Part shown: one piece after another, positions 1-7,102 of the stretch
How positions within the stretch are numbered: position 1 is the stretch's first letter
Layout: the number at the start of each line of letters is the position of its first letter
Source of the DNA: DSUN01 sp035527715
Lineage (GTDB): Bacteria > Planctomycetota > PUPC01 > DSUN01
Reading direction: 5' to 3'
Assembly: GCA_035527715.1 (NCBI GenBank)
Contig: DATKZY010000206.1
Coordinates: forward strand, 1 to 14,889
Length of the DNA: 14,889 nt
Made by a program: the position numbers and the translations under genes
Notes under the pieces: model-generated
Databases searched by the model: none
Told to the model about the DNA's origin: nothing
The model's input: only the letters and a program-made list of their open reading frames with translations

Positions 1-1
1 G

Positions 2-487
2 GCGCCCGCGGCCGCGCCGGAGTTGGCGGGGCGCAGGCTGTTCCTGCCCGTCAAGTGCAACCTGGCGGGCGGCGTCACGGGGCTGGCCTACCGCGTCGTG
101 CCGTCGGCCGACGACCCGGAGGTGCCGATCCTGGCCTGGGAAGACGGTGCGATCCCCCTGACCGCGGAGGACGCGTTGAGCATCCGCCATGCCCGCCCGA
201 GCCGGCTCGATGCGGCGGCTGCGTGGCTGGAGGCCCTGCTGATGGCCGGTGGCCCGCTGCTTGTCGAGGACGTGGAGCAGCGGGCCGTGGCGGCGGGGTT
301 CTCGATTCCGACCATCAAGCGGGCGCGGCGAGAGCTTGGGGTGCAGACCTTTCACTCCAGCCTGCAATCGCCGTGGATCCTGCGGCTGCCGGGCGATCAG
401 GCCGAGGCCCGGGTCGTGCGCGGTAGGGTGCAGGATGTGCCGGGGCCTGCGAGTGCTCCCCCGGCCCTCACAGTAGAGGTGTCCTGA
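2..487 (+). CDS. C-terminal end of a probable AAA/RepA-type ATPase (5' partial)
   Basis: The frame is open from the left edge to a TGA at 485-487, giving 161 residues, so the true start lies outside the window; an internal TTG at 23 is unlikely to be the start. The segment RRLFLPVKCNLAGGVTGLAY (about residues 11-30), followed by an acidic/aromatic stretch (ILAWEDG) and TAEDALS, resembles what I recall at the end of the ATPase core of AAA_25/RepA-like hexameric ATPases from planctomycete and phage-like loci. The remaining 90 residues (AAAWLEALL, then GFSIPTIKRARRELGV, then WILRLP) look like the winged-helix tail of those proteins. The Walker motifs would be upstream and cannot be checked. In the family such proteins act in plasmid or phage replication, so this may be the edge of a mobile region. 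It is followed by a strong hairpin. Family assignment is from memory of the tail only. Confidence 0.55.
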   Translation, partial: APAAAPELAGRRLFLPVKCNLAGGVTGLAYRVVPSADDPEVPILAWEDGAIPLTAEDALSIRHARPSRLDAAAAWLEALLMAGGPLLVEDVEQRAVAAGFSIPTIKRARRELGVQTFHSSLQSPWILRLPGDQAEARVVRGRVQDVPGPASAPPALTVEVS

Positions 488-528
488 TCCGCCGGCCGCG
501 GCGGCAGCCCCTGCCGAAGCAGTGACGT

Positions 529-596
529 GGGAGGGCGAGGCTCCAGCCGAGCCGCCTCTTGAGCCCGGAACGGCTCAGCGGGAGCTTCGCCCTCCC
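529..596 (+). terminator. Long hairpin after the ATPase gene
   Basis: The arms 529-544 (GGGAGGGCGAGGCTCC) and 581-596 pair over 16 positions; the only non-Watson-Crick position is a G-U at 539. A nested stem GAGCCG (549-554) with CGGCTC (571-576) folds inside the loop. A second stem, CCCCGC (594-599) with GCGGGG (608-613), overlaps the right arm by three bases and could compete with it. The structure begins 41 nt after the stop codon. There is no T-run, so it may stabilise a 3' end or aid factor-dependent termination rather than act as a classical intrinsic terminator. Confidence 0.45.
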
Positions 597-630
597 CGCA
601 TGCCTGAGCGGGGCAGACTCGCGACGGCCT

Positions 631-788
631 GCTAGTGGATCAACGGCTTGGGCAGATCGGGCTGATCCTCTAGCTGCTCCCCTGGGGGTAGCCTCTGTAA
701 CCCATTGACTGCCATAGCCTTACGCAGGCCGCCGGCACTCGCGCTAGTGGATCAAATCCACGGGGGGAGAGATTGATCCACTAGCGCG
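631..788. repeat. MITE-like element bounded by CTAGTGGATCAA inverted repeats
   Basis: The 13-mer GCTAGTGGATCAA occurs at 631-643 and in inverted orientation at 773-785. A third, forward copy at 743-755 is part of a perfect 16-bp hairpin (740-755 with 773-788, 17-nt loop). The minus-strand TAG stop of the beta-helix gene (783-781) lies in the right arm, so that mRNA would end in this hairpin. The 631-785 block is about 155 bp with 13-bp inverted ends and no coding potential. No target-site duplication is evident, so a simple repeat family or a terminator is as likely as a true MITE. Apart from this element and the hairpins to its left, 488-780 contains nothing I recognise. Confidence 0.55.
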
Positions 789-2463
789 GAAGGGGCCGGG
801 GGCCGTAGTGGGGCAGGGGAGCGCCCAACTCGTAGGCCCCCAGGTCGGGGGCCTTGCCCGCGAAGCCGTCGTTGACGTTCGGCAGCTCGACGCCGGCGTC
901 AATGGCCTCGCTGCCCTCCTTGAGGCGCAGGTCGTTGACCCGCGGGTCGAACTGCGTCTTGAGGTCGGCGGGGGGCTTGACGCCCGAAGCGAAAGCCTTG
1001 TCGGGACTTACGGCGACGACATGCTTGTAGACGGGGGCCTTCTCGCGGCACTCCTCGAGGGTGGCGTAGCGGGCGGCGTTCCACTTGAGAAAGGTCTTCC
1101 ACTCGCCGCCGAAGCCGTCGAAGTCGAAATCGCAGTCGCGCATCCGAGCGGTGTTCTCGTAGCCGTAGTTTGCCTCGGTGCCGAGGAAGAGGTTGTTCCG
1201 CATGACGAAGTTGGTGACGGGCTGGCCCGTGTAGAGGACGAGGGGCATGCCCTCCTTGACGCTGGTGTTGTGGAAGAACAGGCAGCCCGAGGGGGCGTTG
1301 TGCATCTTGAAGGTCTCGAGGCCGACGTTGTAGAGGGCGTTGCGGAAGATGTAGACCGGCCCGCCCCAGACGGGTTGGGTGCTGATGCCCTGGTAGACGT
1401 TGGTCAGGCGGTTGTCGAAGCAGCGGGTGTTGCGCTCCGAGTAGTCCATCTCGATCCCGTCGTCGGTGCACTCGGAGATCTCGTTGCCGTAGAAGTCGAT
1501 CGAGCTGCACGGATAGGTGGAGAACGTGTCTATCCCGTCGGCGTAACCGCTGATGCGGTTGTAGCACACGACGTGTCCCTGGCCCGCGATCTGGATGCCG
1601 CGTGCCTCCTCGATGCCCTTGGTGCGGGGCCAGGCGGCGGGGCCGCGCATCGTGCAGTCGGCGATGAGGATGCGCTCCTGGCGGGCGCCGTTGTTCTGGG
1701 ACACGAAGCCGTAGGTGCAGTCGGTGATGAGGCAGCGGGTGACGGCGATGCGGGAGCTGGCGTTGAAGTTGAGCGCCCACTTGGCGTTGCGGAAGGCGAG
1801 GTTGTGGAGCGTGATGTCGTGGGAGCCTGGGGCGCCGATGGCGTTGCTGTTGCCCTCGGCGTCGAAGACGGTCTCGCAGTTCCCCTCGCCCACGAGGGCC
1901 ACGGGCTTGCCCGGCTCGCCGTTGGGCGGGCGGAACGTGCCCTTGTAGACGCCTTTGGCCAGCAGGAGAGTGTCGCCGGGCTTGGCCCTGGCGAAGGCGG
2001 CCGCGAGCTCGCCGGGCTTGACCTCGATCTTCTGGCCGCCCTCGGGCAGGGTCGGCTCGGCCCAGGTCTTCATCTTCAGCACCTGCTCGGCGTCGCCGCC
2101 ATCGGGGTCCTTGAGCGAGAGCTTGACCTCGTAGTCGGTGTCCTGCTCGAGGCCGAAGAGGGAGCCTGCGAAGAGGAACTGGCCGTCGGGCGGCTGGACG
2201 GCTTTCCGCATGCCCTTGGGGTCCACGCGGAACAGGTCGAGGGCCTTCTTCCATTCGGCCTCGCCGGCCTTGCGGTAGGCCACCTCGACGCGGGCGTTCC
2301 GATTGTCGTCGCCCGCGATGAGCCATCGAACGCCGAGGCACTTGAGCGTGGGCAACTCGGGCGTGACGGCGCCGGGCTTCGAGGCGTCCTCGGCGAGGCT
2401 GCCGCGGAGGGGCGCCGCCAGGAGGAGACCGAGCGAGAGCAAAGAGACACGGACACAGGACAT
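781..2463 (-). CDS. Secreted right-handed parallel beta-helix protein with N-terminal FN3-like domain
   Basis: The product is 560 residues from an ATG at 2463. This start is chosen because GGAG lies 8 nt upstream and a signal peptide follows (hydrophobic LLSLGLLLAAPL, cleavage likely after GSLA). A GTG nine codons upstream would put extra residues before the signal and overlap hicA. Residues about 37-135 form a fibronectin-III-like beta-sandwich. From about 145 the PGDTLLLAKGVYKGTF entry and repeated short strands with N/D ladders (SHDITLHNLAFRNA, RIAVTRCLITDCTYGF, DFYGNEISECTDDGIEMDYS) indicate a right-handed beta-helix, as in polysaccharide lyase, NosD and chondroitinase-B-like folds. The C-terminus DLRLKEGSEAIDAG followed by PDLGAYELG is the usual cap of such proteins. 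It is probably exported and binds or cleaves polysaccharide, but no catalytic residues can be assigned, so lyase activity is inference. It lies 23 nt behind hicA. Confidence 0.85.
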   Translation of the reverse strand: MSCVRVSLLSLGLLLAAPLRGSLAEDASKPGAVTPELPTLKCLGVRWLIAGDDNRNARVEVAYRKAGEAEWKKALDLFRVDPKGMRKAVQPPDGQFLFAGSLFGLEQDTDYEVKLSLKDPDGGDAEQVLKMKTWAEPTLPEGGQKIEVKPGELAAAFARAKPGDTLLLAKGVYKGTFRPPNGEPGKPVALVGEGNCETVFDAEGNSNAIGAPGSHDITLHNLAFRNAKWALNFNASSRIAVTRCLITDCTYGFVSQNNGARQERILIADCTMRGPAAWPRTKGIEEARGIQIAGQGHVVCYNRISGYADGIDTFSTYPCSSIDFYGNEISECTDDGIEMDYSERNTRCFDNRLTNVYQGISTQPVWGGPVYIFRNALYNVGLETFKMHNAPSGCLFFHNTSVKEGMPLVLYTGQPVTNFVMRNNLFLGTEANYGYENTARMRDCDFDFDGFGGEWKTFLKWNAARYATLEECREKAPVYKHVVAVSPDKAFASGVKPPADLKTQFDPRVNDLRLKEGSEAIDAGVELPNVNDGFAGKAPDLGAYELGAPLPHYGPRPLPR

Positions 2464-2486
2464 TGTGGGCTCCAGAGCAAGGGGGA

Positions 2487-2711
2487 TCACATGCGCAGGA
2501 AGTCCTCGACCTCGATGCCTGCCTCACGGAGGACTGCGCGCGGGGTCCCTTCGCGCATGGGCCGCGTGTGATGAGGGAGCGTGACTCTCTTCCCCACCTT
2601 GGCGTGGCGCCAGACCTCGTGGCTGCCTGGCCCTGGGCGGTCGAAGGCGAAGCCGAGGACGCGGAGGCGTCGTGCCACCTCGTGGTAGCGGAAGCCCGAG
2701 AGGCGTCCCAT
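2487..2711 (-). CDS. hicA: HicA-family mRNA interferase toxin
   Basis: This is a 74-residue protein, the normal size for HicA. The start is the ATG at 2711, whose A is also the last base of the hicB TGA (TGATG, one-base overlap), implying coupled translation. An in-frame extension to 2801 exists but would run inside hicB and is rejected. The motif GPGSHEVWRH carries the family's catalytic histidine (H31) within a dsRNA-binding-like fold. RVTLPHHTRPMREGT is the typical beta-strand and loop before the last helix, which ends in VLREAGIEVEDFL. HicA cleaves mRNA independently of the ribosome and is neutralised by HicB. It stands downstream of its antitoxin, the reverse of the E. coli hicAB order. 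Confidence 0.9.
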   Translation of the reverse strand: MGRLSGFRYHEVARRLRVLGFAFDRPGPGSHEVWRHAKVGKRVTLPHHTRPMREGTPRAVLREAGIEVEDFLRM

Positions 2712-3007
2712 CAGCGGATCCCCACGGGGACGAGCAGCTCGAGGGGCGCGCGGCTGGCTTCTGTGAAGGCCGGCGGCAGGGGGTCGCCGTGGTCGAGGCA
2801 CGACTCCACGATCTTGCGGGCGAGGCCCTGTGCGATTTCCACGGCCTCGGTGATGCTGCGCCCCTCGGCGACCAGGCCGGGGACGTCGGGGCTCGTCGCC
2901 ACATACCCCCCCTCAGCGAGGGCCTCGACGTGCAGACGGATCGCCACCTCGTCCACACGAGCCGTCTTCTCCCACGAGCGCGGGTCGCGCTTCCGTTGAC
3001 GTGCCAT
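2711..3007 (-). CDS. hicB: HicB-family antitoxin
   Basis: This 98-residue protein begins with ATG at 3007, with GGAG about 11 nt upstream. The core GGYVATSPDVPGLVAEGRS, followed by SITEAVEIAQ and further helix, is the partial RNase-H-like fold diagnostic of HicB. The C-terminus (ASRAPLELLVPVGIR) is short and shows no clear helix-turn-helix or ribbon-helix-helix, so DNA binding, if any, must come from the basic N-terminus (ARQRKRDPR) or another protein. It overlaps hicA by one base and should form the inhibitory complex with it. Upstream are a perfect TATAAT box and an 11-bp dyad at the expected transcription start, which fits autoregulation. Confidence 0.9.
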   Translation of the reverse strand: MARQRKRDPRSWEKTARVDEVAIRLHVEALAEGGYVATSPDVPGLVAEGRSITEAVEIAQGLARKIVESCLDHGDPLPPAFTEASRAPLELLVPVGIR

Positions 3008-3046
3008 GCGGGAACACGCTCCTCTCTCTCCGACGGCCTTCGGGAA

Positions 3047-3075
3047 GGCGCCGAACGCGGACTCCGTTCAGCGCC
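3047..3075 (-). promoter_or_regulatory. Inverted repeat, candidate HicAB operator
   Basis: Arm GGCGCCGAACG (3047-3057) pairs with CGTTCAGCGCC (3065-3075) with one mismatch and a 7-nt centre. The dyad directly abuts the TATAAT box (3076-3081) and covers the predicted start site near 3069, a position where a bound repressor would block transcription. A small hairpin, GCCTT/AAGGC around CGGG (3036-3049), lies immediately downstream in the leader. Confidence 0.5.
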
Positions 3076-3104
3076 ATTATACCTCATGCCGGCGGGGGCC
3101 GGAA
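3076..3104 (-). promoter_or_regulatory. Promoter of hicBA (perfect -10)
   Basis: The minus strand has TATAAT at 3081-3076, a perfect sigma-70-type -10 box. The -35 position 17 nt away (3104-3099) reads TTCCGG, a poor match. It lies about 70 nt before the hicB start and within 90 nt of the end of the GH2 gene, so hicBA, and perhaps the beta-helix gene behind it, need not depend on GH2 readthrough. Confidence 0.5.
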
Positions 3105-3135
3105 GTGCAGGCCAGCCATGTGCCTGCTCGTGACG

Positions 3136-3160
3136 CCAGCGCTCGCCAGGGGGCCGCTGG
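3136..3160 (-). terminator. Small hairpin after the GH2 gene
   Basis: CCAGCG (3136-3141) pairs with CGCTGG (3155-3160) around a 13-nt GC-rich loop. It begins 4 nt after the stop codon of the GH2 gene on the minus strand. There is no T-tract; a weak candidate for a 3'-end structure. Confidence 0.3.
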
Positions 3161-3164
3161 TCCC

Positions 3165-6100
3165 TCACTCGTAACCCAACGCCTTGAGCTGCTGGTCGAA
3201 CGCGGCGGGCAACTCGGCCGGGTGCTTCGCGGCGTCGCGGGCCGCGGTGCGGAGCAGGTTGCGCAGCAGCCGCTCGGCGGCCGGATGGCGGCCAAGCTCC
3301 TCGCGGATACGCAGCGTGTTGAGGACGAAACGCCCCGCGCCGAGGGGGTAGACCGCGACCAGAAGGCCCGACGAATATGCCTGCGAGGCGTTGATGCCGC
3401 CCGCCACGGCCTCGGCCGGCGCGTCCTGGCCCGCCCACACGTGGTCGGGGATGAGGTCGCGGTAGAACGTGAGGTCCATCAGCCCGCCCGTGGGCAGGCC
3501 GTCGAAGATGGGGTGGGGCTTGGCCCATTCGTCCTTGAGGTAGACCCAGCTTCGCATGGCGGCGAGTGAGCCCTTGTTGGCAAGGGGCAGCCAGCCCACG
3601 GGGTTGCCGCCTTTCCTGAAGACCTCGGGGCAGAGGAAGATGGCGGTCGAGCCCCGTGCGATGCGGCGAGCGAGATCGGCGAAGGCCGCGGCGTCGCCTG
3701 GTGGCTTCGCGCCCACAAGGATGACTTCTCGCCGTGCAGCCGCCGCGGCTTGTGCCACGCGAATGCCGTGGTCCGAGAGCCACTTGCTCAGGGCCGCATC
3801 TTCGCCCCAGAGCGCGACCTCGGCTTCGACGGGCGGCATCTCGGCGGGATCGGCAACGTAGAACTCGACGGCCTCCCCTGCTGCCGCGGCGCCCCGCTCG
3901 ATCGTGGCCAGGAAGCGATACTTGCCTGACGGCCCGTCCACAACCACCTGGCCTTCGAACACGGGCAGCACCATCGGCGGCTCGGCCTTTCCCTTCGGGT
4001 CGGGGATGGTGAGCTTGACTGTGCGCTCGAAGACGCGGGGCAGAGACGCCCCGCCCACAGGAGGGCCGACGACCTGGAGGCGCACCGGGTATTCGCCGGG
4101 GAGAAGCGCGTCCTCGTTCGCCAGCACGGCCTCCAGGCGGACCTTCGTGCCGCGATAGACGTTCACCGGCTCGACGAAGAGGCAGAAGCGGAGCGGCGCG
4201 AAGCCGTCGAACACGGCGTCGAGCGTGCCCGGCTTCAGCTCGCGGAAGGTGGTGAACAGCCCCTCGCCCGTCATCCCCTGGTCCACCGTGCCCGTGAGGC
4301 TGTAGCCGACGACCTTGGGGTTGGAGCGGATGGCGTTGATGCCGAGGAGGCGCTGCCCCGCCATCTTGGCGTTGCTCTGGGCGAAGAAGTCCTCGGGGCG
4401 GTCGAAGGCTTCGGCGAGGCGCCAGCGCTCCCAGTCCGCGAGGAACTTGTCGCGCTGGGCGCGGTAGAAGCGGGCGTCGTCGGCCTCGCCCTTGCCGATC
4501 TGCTCGTAGAGCCGCACGACCCGCAGCAGGTCCACGGCGCTCCCCACGCCGTACTCCGAGAGGAAGAGCGGGCGGTCCGGGTTGCCGGCCGTGCGCAGCT
4601 CGCGGATGATGCCGGCCGTGTGGGGCACCCGCTTGTAGGGGTGCTGGTCGTCCATCGAGTCCTCCCACACGGCGGAGCCTGGGTTGCTGAATGTGCCGGC
4701 GGATAGCTCCGCCTCTTCGCCGGGGGCCTTCTTCGGATACAGCTTGAACGTGGCGGCGTTCGGGGCAGCGCCTGGGGCGAGCTGGCCGTAGCTCCAGGGG
4801 CCGTTGGGGTTGGCCTTGATGGTGAAGTCGGTCGTGGCGTTGTACACCTTGCCGCCCTCGGCCTTGACCGTCACGTCGACGGCCGTGGTGTCGGCGCCGT
4901 AGTTGCCGTTGCCATAGCCGACGACGACGTCGAGGGTGTCGCCCGCCTGCACGTCGAGCGTCTTCGTGAACTGGGCTTCATTGCCCGCGCCCTTGACGTT
5001 GATGAAGGCGTCGAAGAGCGCCTTGCCGTTGTGGAGGAGGTGAACGTCCGTCGTCGCCTTTTCGGCGATGCCGGCGAACTTGGCGGTCAGCTCGACCTTG
5101 GCCGCGGCGGGAGCGGTCCAGCGGACGACGCTGTACTCGCCGTCGCGGCCCGGATGGAACGAGAGCTGGCCGGGCGCCCAGGTGATGCCGAGTCCTTTCA
5201 CGACATGGTCGGTCACGTTACGAATGACGCACGGGTCCACACGGTCGGCGCTGCGCCAGCCTTCGACGCCGACGACCCGCTCGCTCGCCGTCGCCACGCG
5301 GTCCCAGCGGCCGCTGTTGAGGAGCACCATGCGCGAGTCGTCGAGCTTGCGCAGGGTCGGGAGCAGCCTGACGGCGTGGCGAAAGACCGGGCCGTCGGGC
5401 GTCTCGTTGAGCAACCCCCAGATGACGACGCTGGGGTGATTGCGGTCGCGGCGCACCATGCCAAGCACCGATTCGTCGTAGCGCTCGGCCATCTTCGGGG
5501 AGTCGGCGAGGCACCAGCCGGCGTAGGACTCCTCGTAGACCATCAGGCCCAGCTCGTCGCACAGGTCGAGCTGATAGCGCTTGGCGACGCCCGCGATCCA
5601 GCGGATGGCGTTGAAGCGCATCGCCTTCACGTTCACCAGGTCGCGGCGGAGCCAGTCGGGGTCCACGGGCAACTCGCGGCCGACGGGGCAGCAGTTGCCC
5701 GTGTGGGAGCAGCGCAGGTAGATGCGGCGGCCGTTGAGGCGGAACCAGCCGTTCTCGAACCGGAAGTCGCGGAAGCCGCAGCGCACCGAATGCTCGTCCA
5801 TCGAGTTGGAGCCTTCGGCCCGGACCCGCGCCGTCACGCGGTAGAGGAAGGGGTCGTTGAGGTTCCAAAGGCGCGGCTTCTCGACGTGGAGCTGGGCCTC
5901 GATGTGCGTGTCGCCAGGGGCAAGCTCACTCTCCATTGTTGCCGCGCCCAGGGTTTCGCCGCTCGCGGCGGGCGCGACGGCGAACTCGAGCCTGACCTTG
6001 GCGGGTACTGCCAGCGCATTGCGCACGCTTGCTTGGACGCGGATCACGCCTGTCTTCCAGTCGGGCCGGGCGAAGAGACCCTCAACGCGGACCGGCGGGG

Positions 6101-6680
6101 CGACGAGCAGCTCGACTGAGTCCATGATGCCGCCCTGGTTCCACGCGCTGCCCGACGAGTAGGGCATGACCTTGTTGCGGTGCGGCGTCTCGTTCAGCAC
6201 GATGCCGTCAATCGGCGTGTGCGTGGGGTTCAGCACGCGGACGGCGAGAAGATTGAGCGCCCCGGGCTTGAGGGAATCGGTCACGTCCAGGACGAAGGGC
6301 GTCTCGCCGCCCTCGTGGTCGCCAATGCGGGCCCCGTTGAGCCACACCTCGGCCTTGTAGTCCACCGCCCAGAAGCGCAGCAGGTAGCGCCCCTGCGCGT
6401 GGGGATTGGGCGACGGCGTGAAGGTCCGCCAGTACCACGCCAGCCCGTGGTAGCCGGGAAACGTGTCCTGGATGATCCACGGCACCTTGGCCTTCTTCGC
6501 CTCGGGCACGGGCTTGAGCATCCATTGCTGCGTGCGGCCCGCGTTCTGCGGGTCGGTCGCCAGCAGCCACTCGCCGTCGAGCGACACGACGCGCGTGCAA
6601 CGGGTCTCGGACTCGGCGCCCATGGTCAGCGTTCCTATCACCAGGGTTGTCACCAGGACTTGTGCTACAACCTGCTTCAT
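3165..6680 (-). CDS. Secreted GH2-type glycosidase with inserted beta-sandwich and C-terminal GATase-like domain
   Basis: The product is 1171 residues from ATG 6680, with GGAG 7 nt upstream; the reading frame continues into the upstream repeat but a signal peptide (MKQVVAQVLVTTLVIGTLTM) fixes this start. Domains: GH2 sugar-binding jelly roll (about 30-190, ending PYSSGSAWNQGGIMDSVELL), Ig-like domain (about 197-300), TIM barrel from about 305 (FRLNGRRIYLRCSHTGN). The acid/base is E426 in WGLLNETPDG; the nucleophile is E709 in FLSEYGVGS. Their separation of 283 residues is far above the usual 80-100 because a beta-sandwich of about 150 residues (498-650, GREYS-like start, TTDVHLLHNGKALFDA, VQAGDTLDVVVGYGNG) is inserted. 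Residues about 954-1165 resemble a glutamine-amidotransferase-like domain (EVILVGAKPPGDAAAFADL). The family includes beta-galactosidases and beta-glucuronidases; the substrate cannot be told. It is divergent from the plus-strand dehydrogenase gene. Confidence 0.88.
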   Translation of the reverse strand: MKQVVAQVLVTTLVIGTLTMGAESETRCTRVVSLDGEWLLATDPQNAGRTQQWMLKPVPEAKKAKVPWIIQDTFPGYHGLAWYWRTFTPSPNPHAQGRYLLRFWAVDYKAEVWLNGARIGDHEGGETPFVLDVTDSLKPGALNLLAVRVLNPTHTPIDGIVLNETPHRNKVMPYSSGSAWNQGGIMDSVELLVAPPVRVEGLFARPDWKTGVIRVQASVRNALAVPAKVRLEFAVAPAASGETLGAATMESELAPGDTHIEAQLHVEKPRLWNLNDPFLYRVTARVRAEGSNSMDEHSVRCGFRDFRFENGWFRLNGRRIYLRCSHTGNCCPVGRELPVDPDWLRRDLVNVKAMRFNAIRWIAGVAKRYQLDLCDELGLMVYEESYAGWCLADSPKMAERYDESVLGMVRRDRNHPSVVIWGLLNETPDGPVFRHAVRLLPTLRKLDDSRMVLLNSGRWDRVATASERVVGVEGWRSADRVDPCVIRNVTDHVVKGLGITWAPGQLSFHPGRDGEYSVVRWTAPAAAKVELTAKFAGIAEKATTDVHLLHNGKALFDAFINVKGAGNEAQFTKTLDVQAGDTLDVVVGYGNGNYGADTTAVDVTVKAEGGKVYNATTDFTIKANPNGPWSYGQLAPGAAPNAATFKLYPKKAPGEEAELSAGTFSNPGSAVWEDSMDDQHPYKRVPHTAGIIRELRTAGNPDRPLFLSEYGVGSAVDLLRVVRLYEQIGKGEADDARFYRAQRDKFLADWERWRLAEAFDRPEDFFAQSNAKMAGQRLLGINAIRSNPKVVGYSLTGTVDQGMTGEGLFTTFRELKPGTLDAVFDGFAPLRFCLFVEPVNVYRGTKVRLEAVLANEDALLPGEYPVRLQVVGPPVGGASLPRVFERTVKLTIPDPKGKAEPPMVLPVFEGQVVVDGPSGKYRFLATIERGAAAAGEAVEFYVADPAEMPPVEAEVALWGEDAALSKWLSDHGIRVAQAAAAARREVILVGAKPPGDAAAFADLARRIARGSTAIFLCPEVFRKGGNPVGWLPLANKGSLAAMRSWVYLKDEWAKPHPIFDGLPTGGLMDLTFYRDLIPDHVWAGQDAPAEAVAGGINASQAYSSGLLVAVYPLGAGRFVLNTLRIREELGRHPAAERLLRNLLRTAARDAAKHPAELPAAFDQQLKALGYE

Positions 6681-6702
6681 CGCCAATCTCCAAGTGCCCC
6701 CC

Positions 6703-6730
6703 AGGATACCGTGTTCGCGCCGAAATGCAA
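6703..6730 (-). promoter_or_regulatory. Candidate promoter of the GH2 gene
   Basis: The minus strand reads TTGCAT (6730-6725), 16 nt, then TATCCT (6708-6703). The box matches are moderate, but the 13-mer around the -35 (GAAATGCAAGCGG on the plus strand, 6722-6734) is repeated exactly before the dehydrogenase gene at 10718-10730, also with a 16-nt spacer. The predicted start leaves a leader of roughly 16 nt that still contains the GGAG ribosome-binding site. Confidence 0.45.
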
Positions 6731-6782
6731 GCGGGACGCATCCGCGGATTATGGCCCCCAGTCCTTGGCGCCGCCGCTCCGC

Positions 6783-6967
6783 AGCCCCCACGGGGCGTAC
6801 TATGGAAGCCCAGGGCAACGCCCTGGGAACTGGCGACGGCCCATGCGTAGCCCTGAAGGGGCGTACTACGGCCGGCCTGGTAGTACGCCCCTTCAGGGCT
6901 GGACGTGCGCGGACCACCGTTTCCCAGGGCGTTGCCCTGGGCTGTCATAGTACGCTCCTTCGGAGCT
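6783..6967. repeat. Composite palindromic (BIME-like) intergenic repeat
   Basis: A nested palindrome between divergent genes. Inner arms 6849-6869 and 6880-6900 are perfect 21-bp complements around a 10-nt GC-rich loop. Next, 6808-6829 and 6921-6942 are perfect 22-bp complements, each holding its own palindrome CCCAGGGCAACGCCCTGGG (or its complement). Outermost, GCGTACTATG (6795-6804) pairs with 6946-6955. Four copies of one module (small GC stem followed by GCGTACTAY) are present, two per orientation, at 6783-6804, 6849-6869, 6880-6900 and 6946-6967. The right end also forms GCTCC-TTC-GGAGC (6954-6966). Both strands are open in several frames, giving peptide look-alikes (EGAYYG, GQRPG) that I recall in spurious hypothetical proteins of related bacteria. 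It lies between the promoters of the GH2 and dehydrogenase genes. The rest of 6681-7102 holds only those two promoters. Confidence 0.85.
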
Positions 6968-7018
6968 GGGCAGGCCAATGCCGAGCACCAGGACGAGAGG
7001 CCGTACTCGTATCCGCGA

Positions 7019-7046
7019 TTGACAAGCCCGCGGAACCGTGTAGCAT
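7019..7046 (+). promoter_or_regulatory. Promoter of the 7103-9168 gene pair
   Basis: A perfect TTGACA (7019-7024) is followed after 16 nt by TAGCAT (7041-7046, 4 of 6 to consensus). The predicted start lies about 50 nt before the GTG at 7103. It faces away from the GH2 promoter, with the composite repeat between the two. Confidence 0.5.
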
Positions 7047-7102
7047 GATGGGCGGCTGGGCGCGGCTGCGTCCTCCCTCCACCGCTGGGAAAGGAACAGG
7101 GC

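Noticed and set aside
808..2571. A 587-codon plus-strand frame opposite the beta-helix gene
   Set aside because: Val/Ala/Gly/Asp/Glu-rich composition typical of the antisense of a GC-rich gene; the minus strand has a signal peptide and recognisable domains.
6681..6917. N-terminal extension of the GH2 protein through the composite repeat
   Set aside because: It would place 79 Arg/Pro-rich residues before a clear signal peptide; the ATG at 6680 has its own ribosome-binding site.
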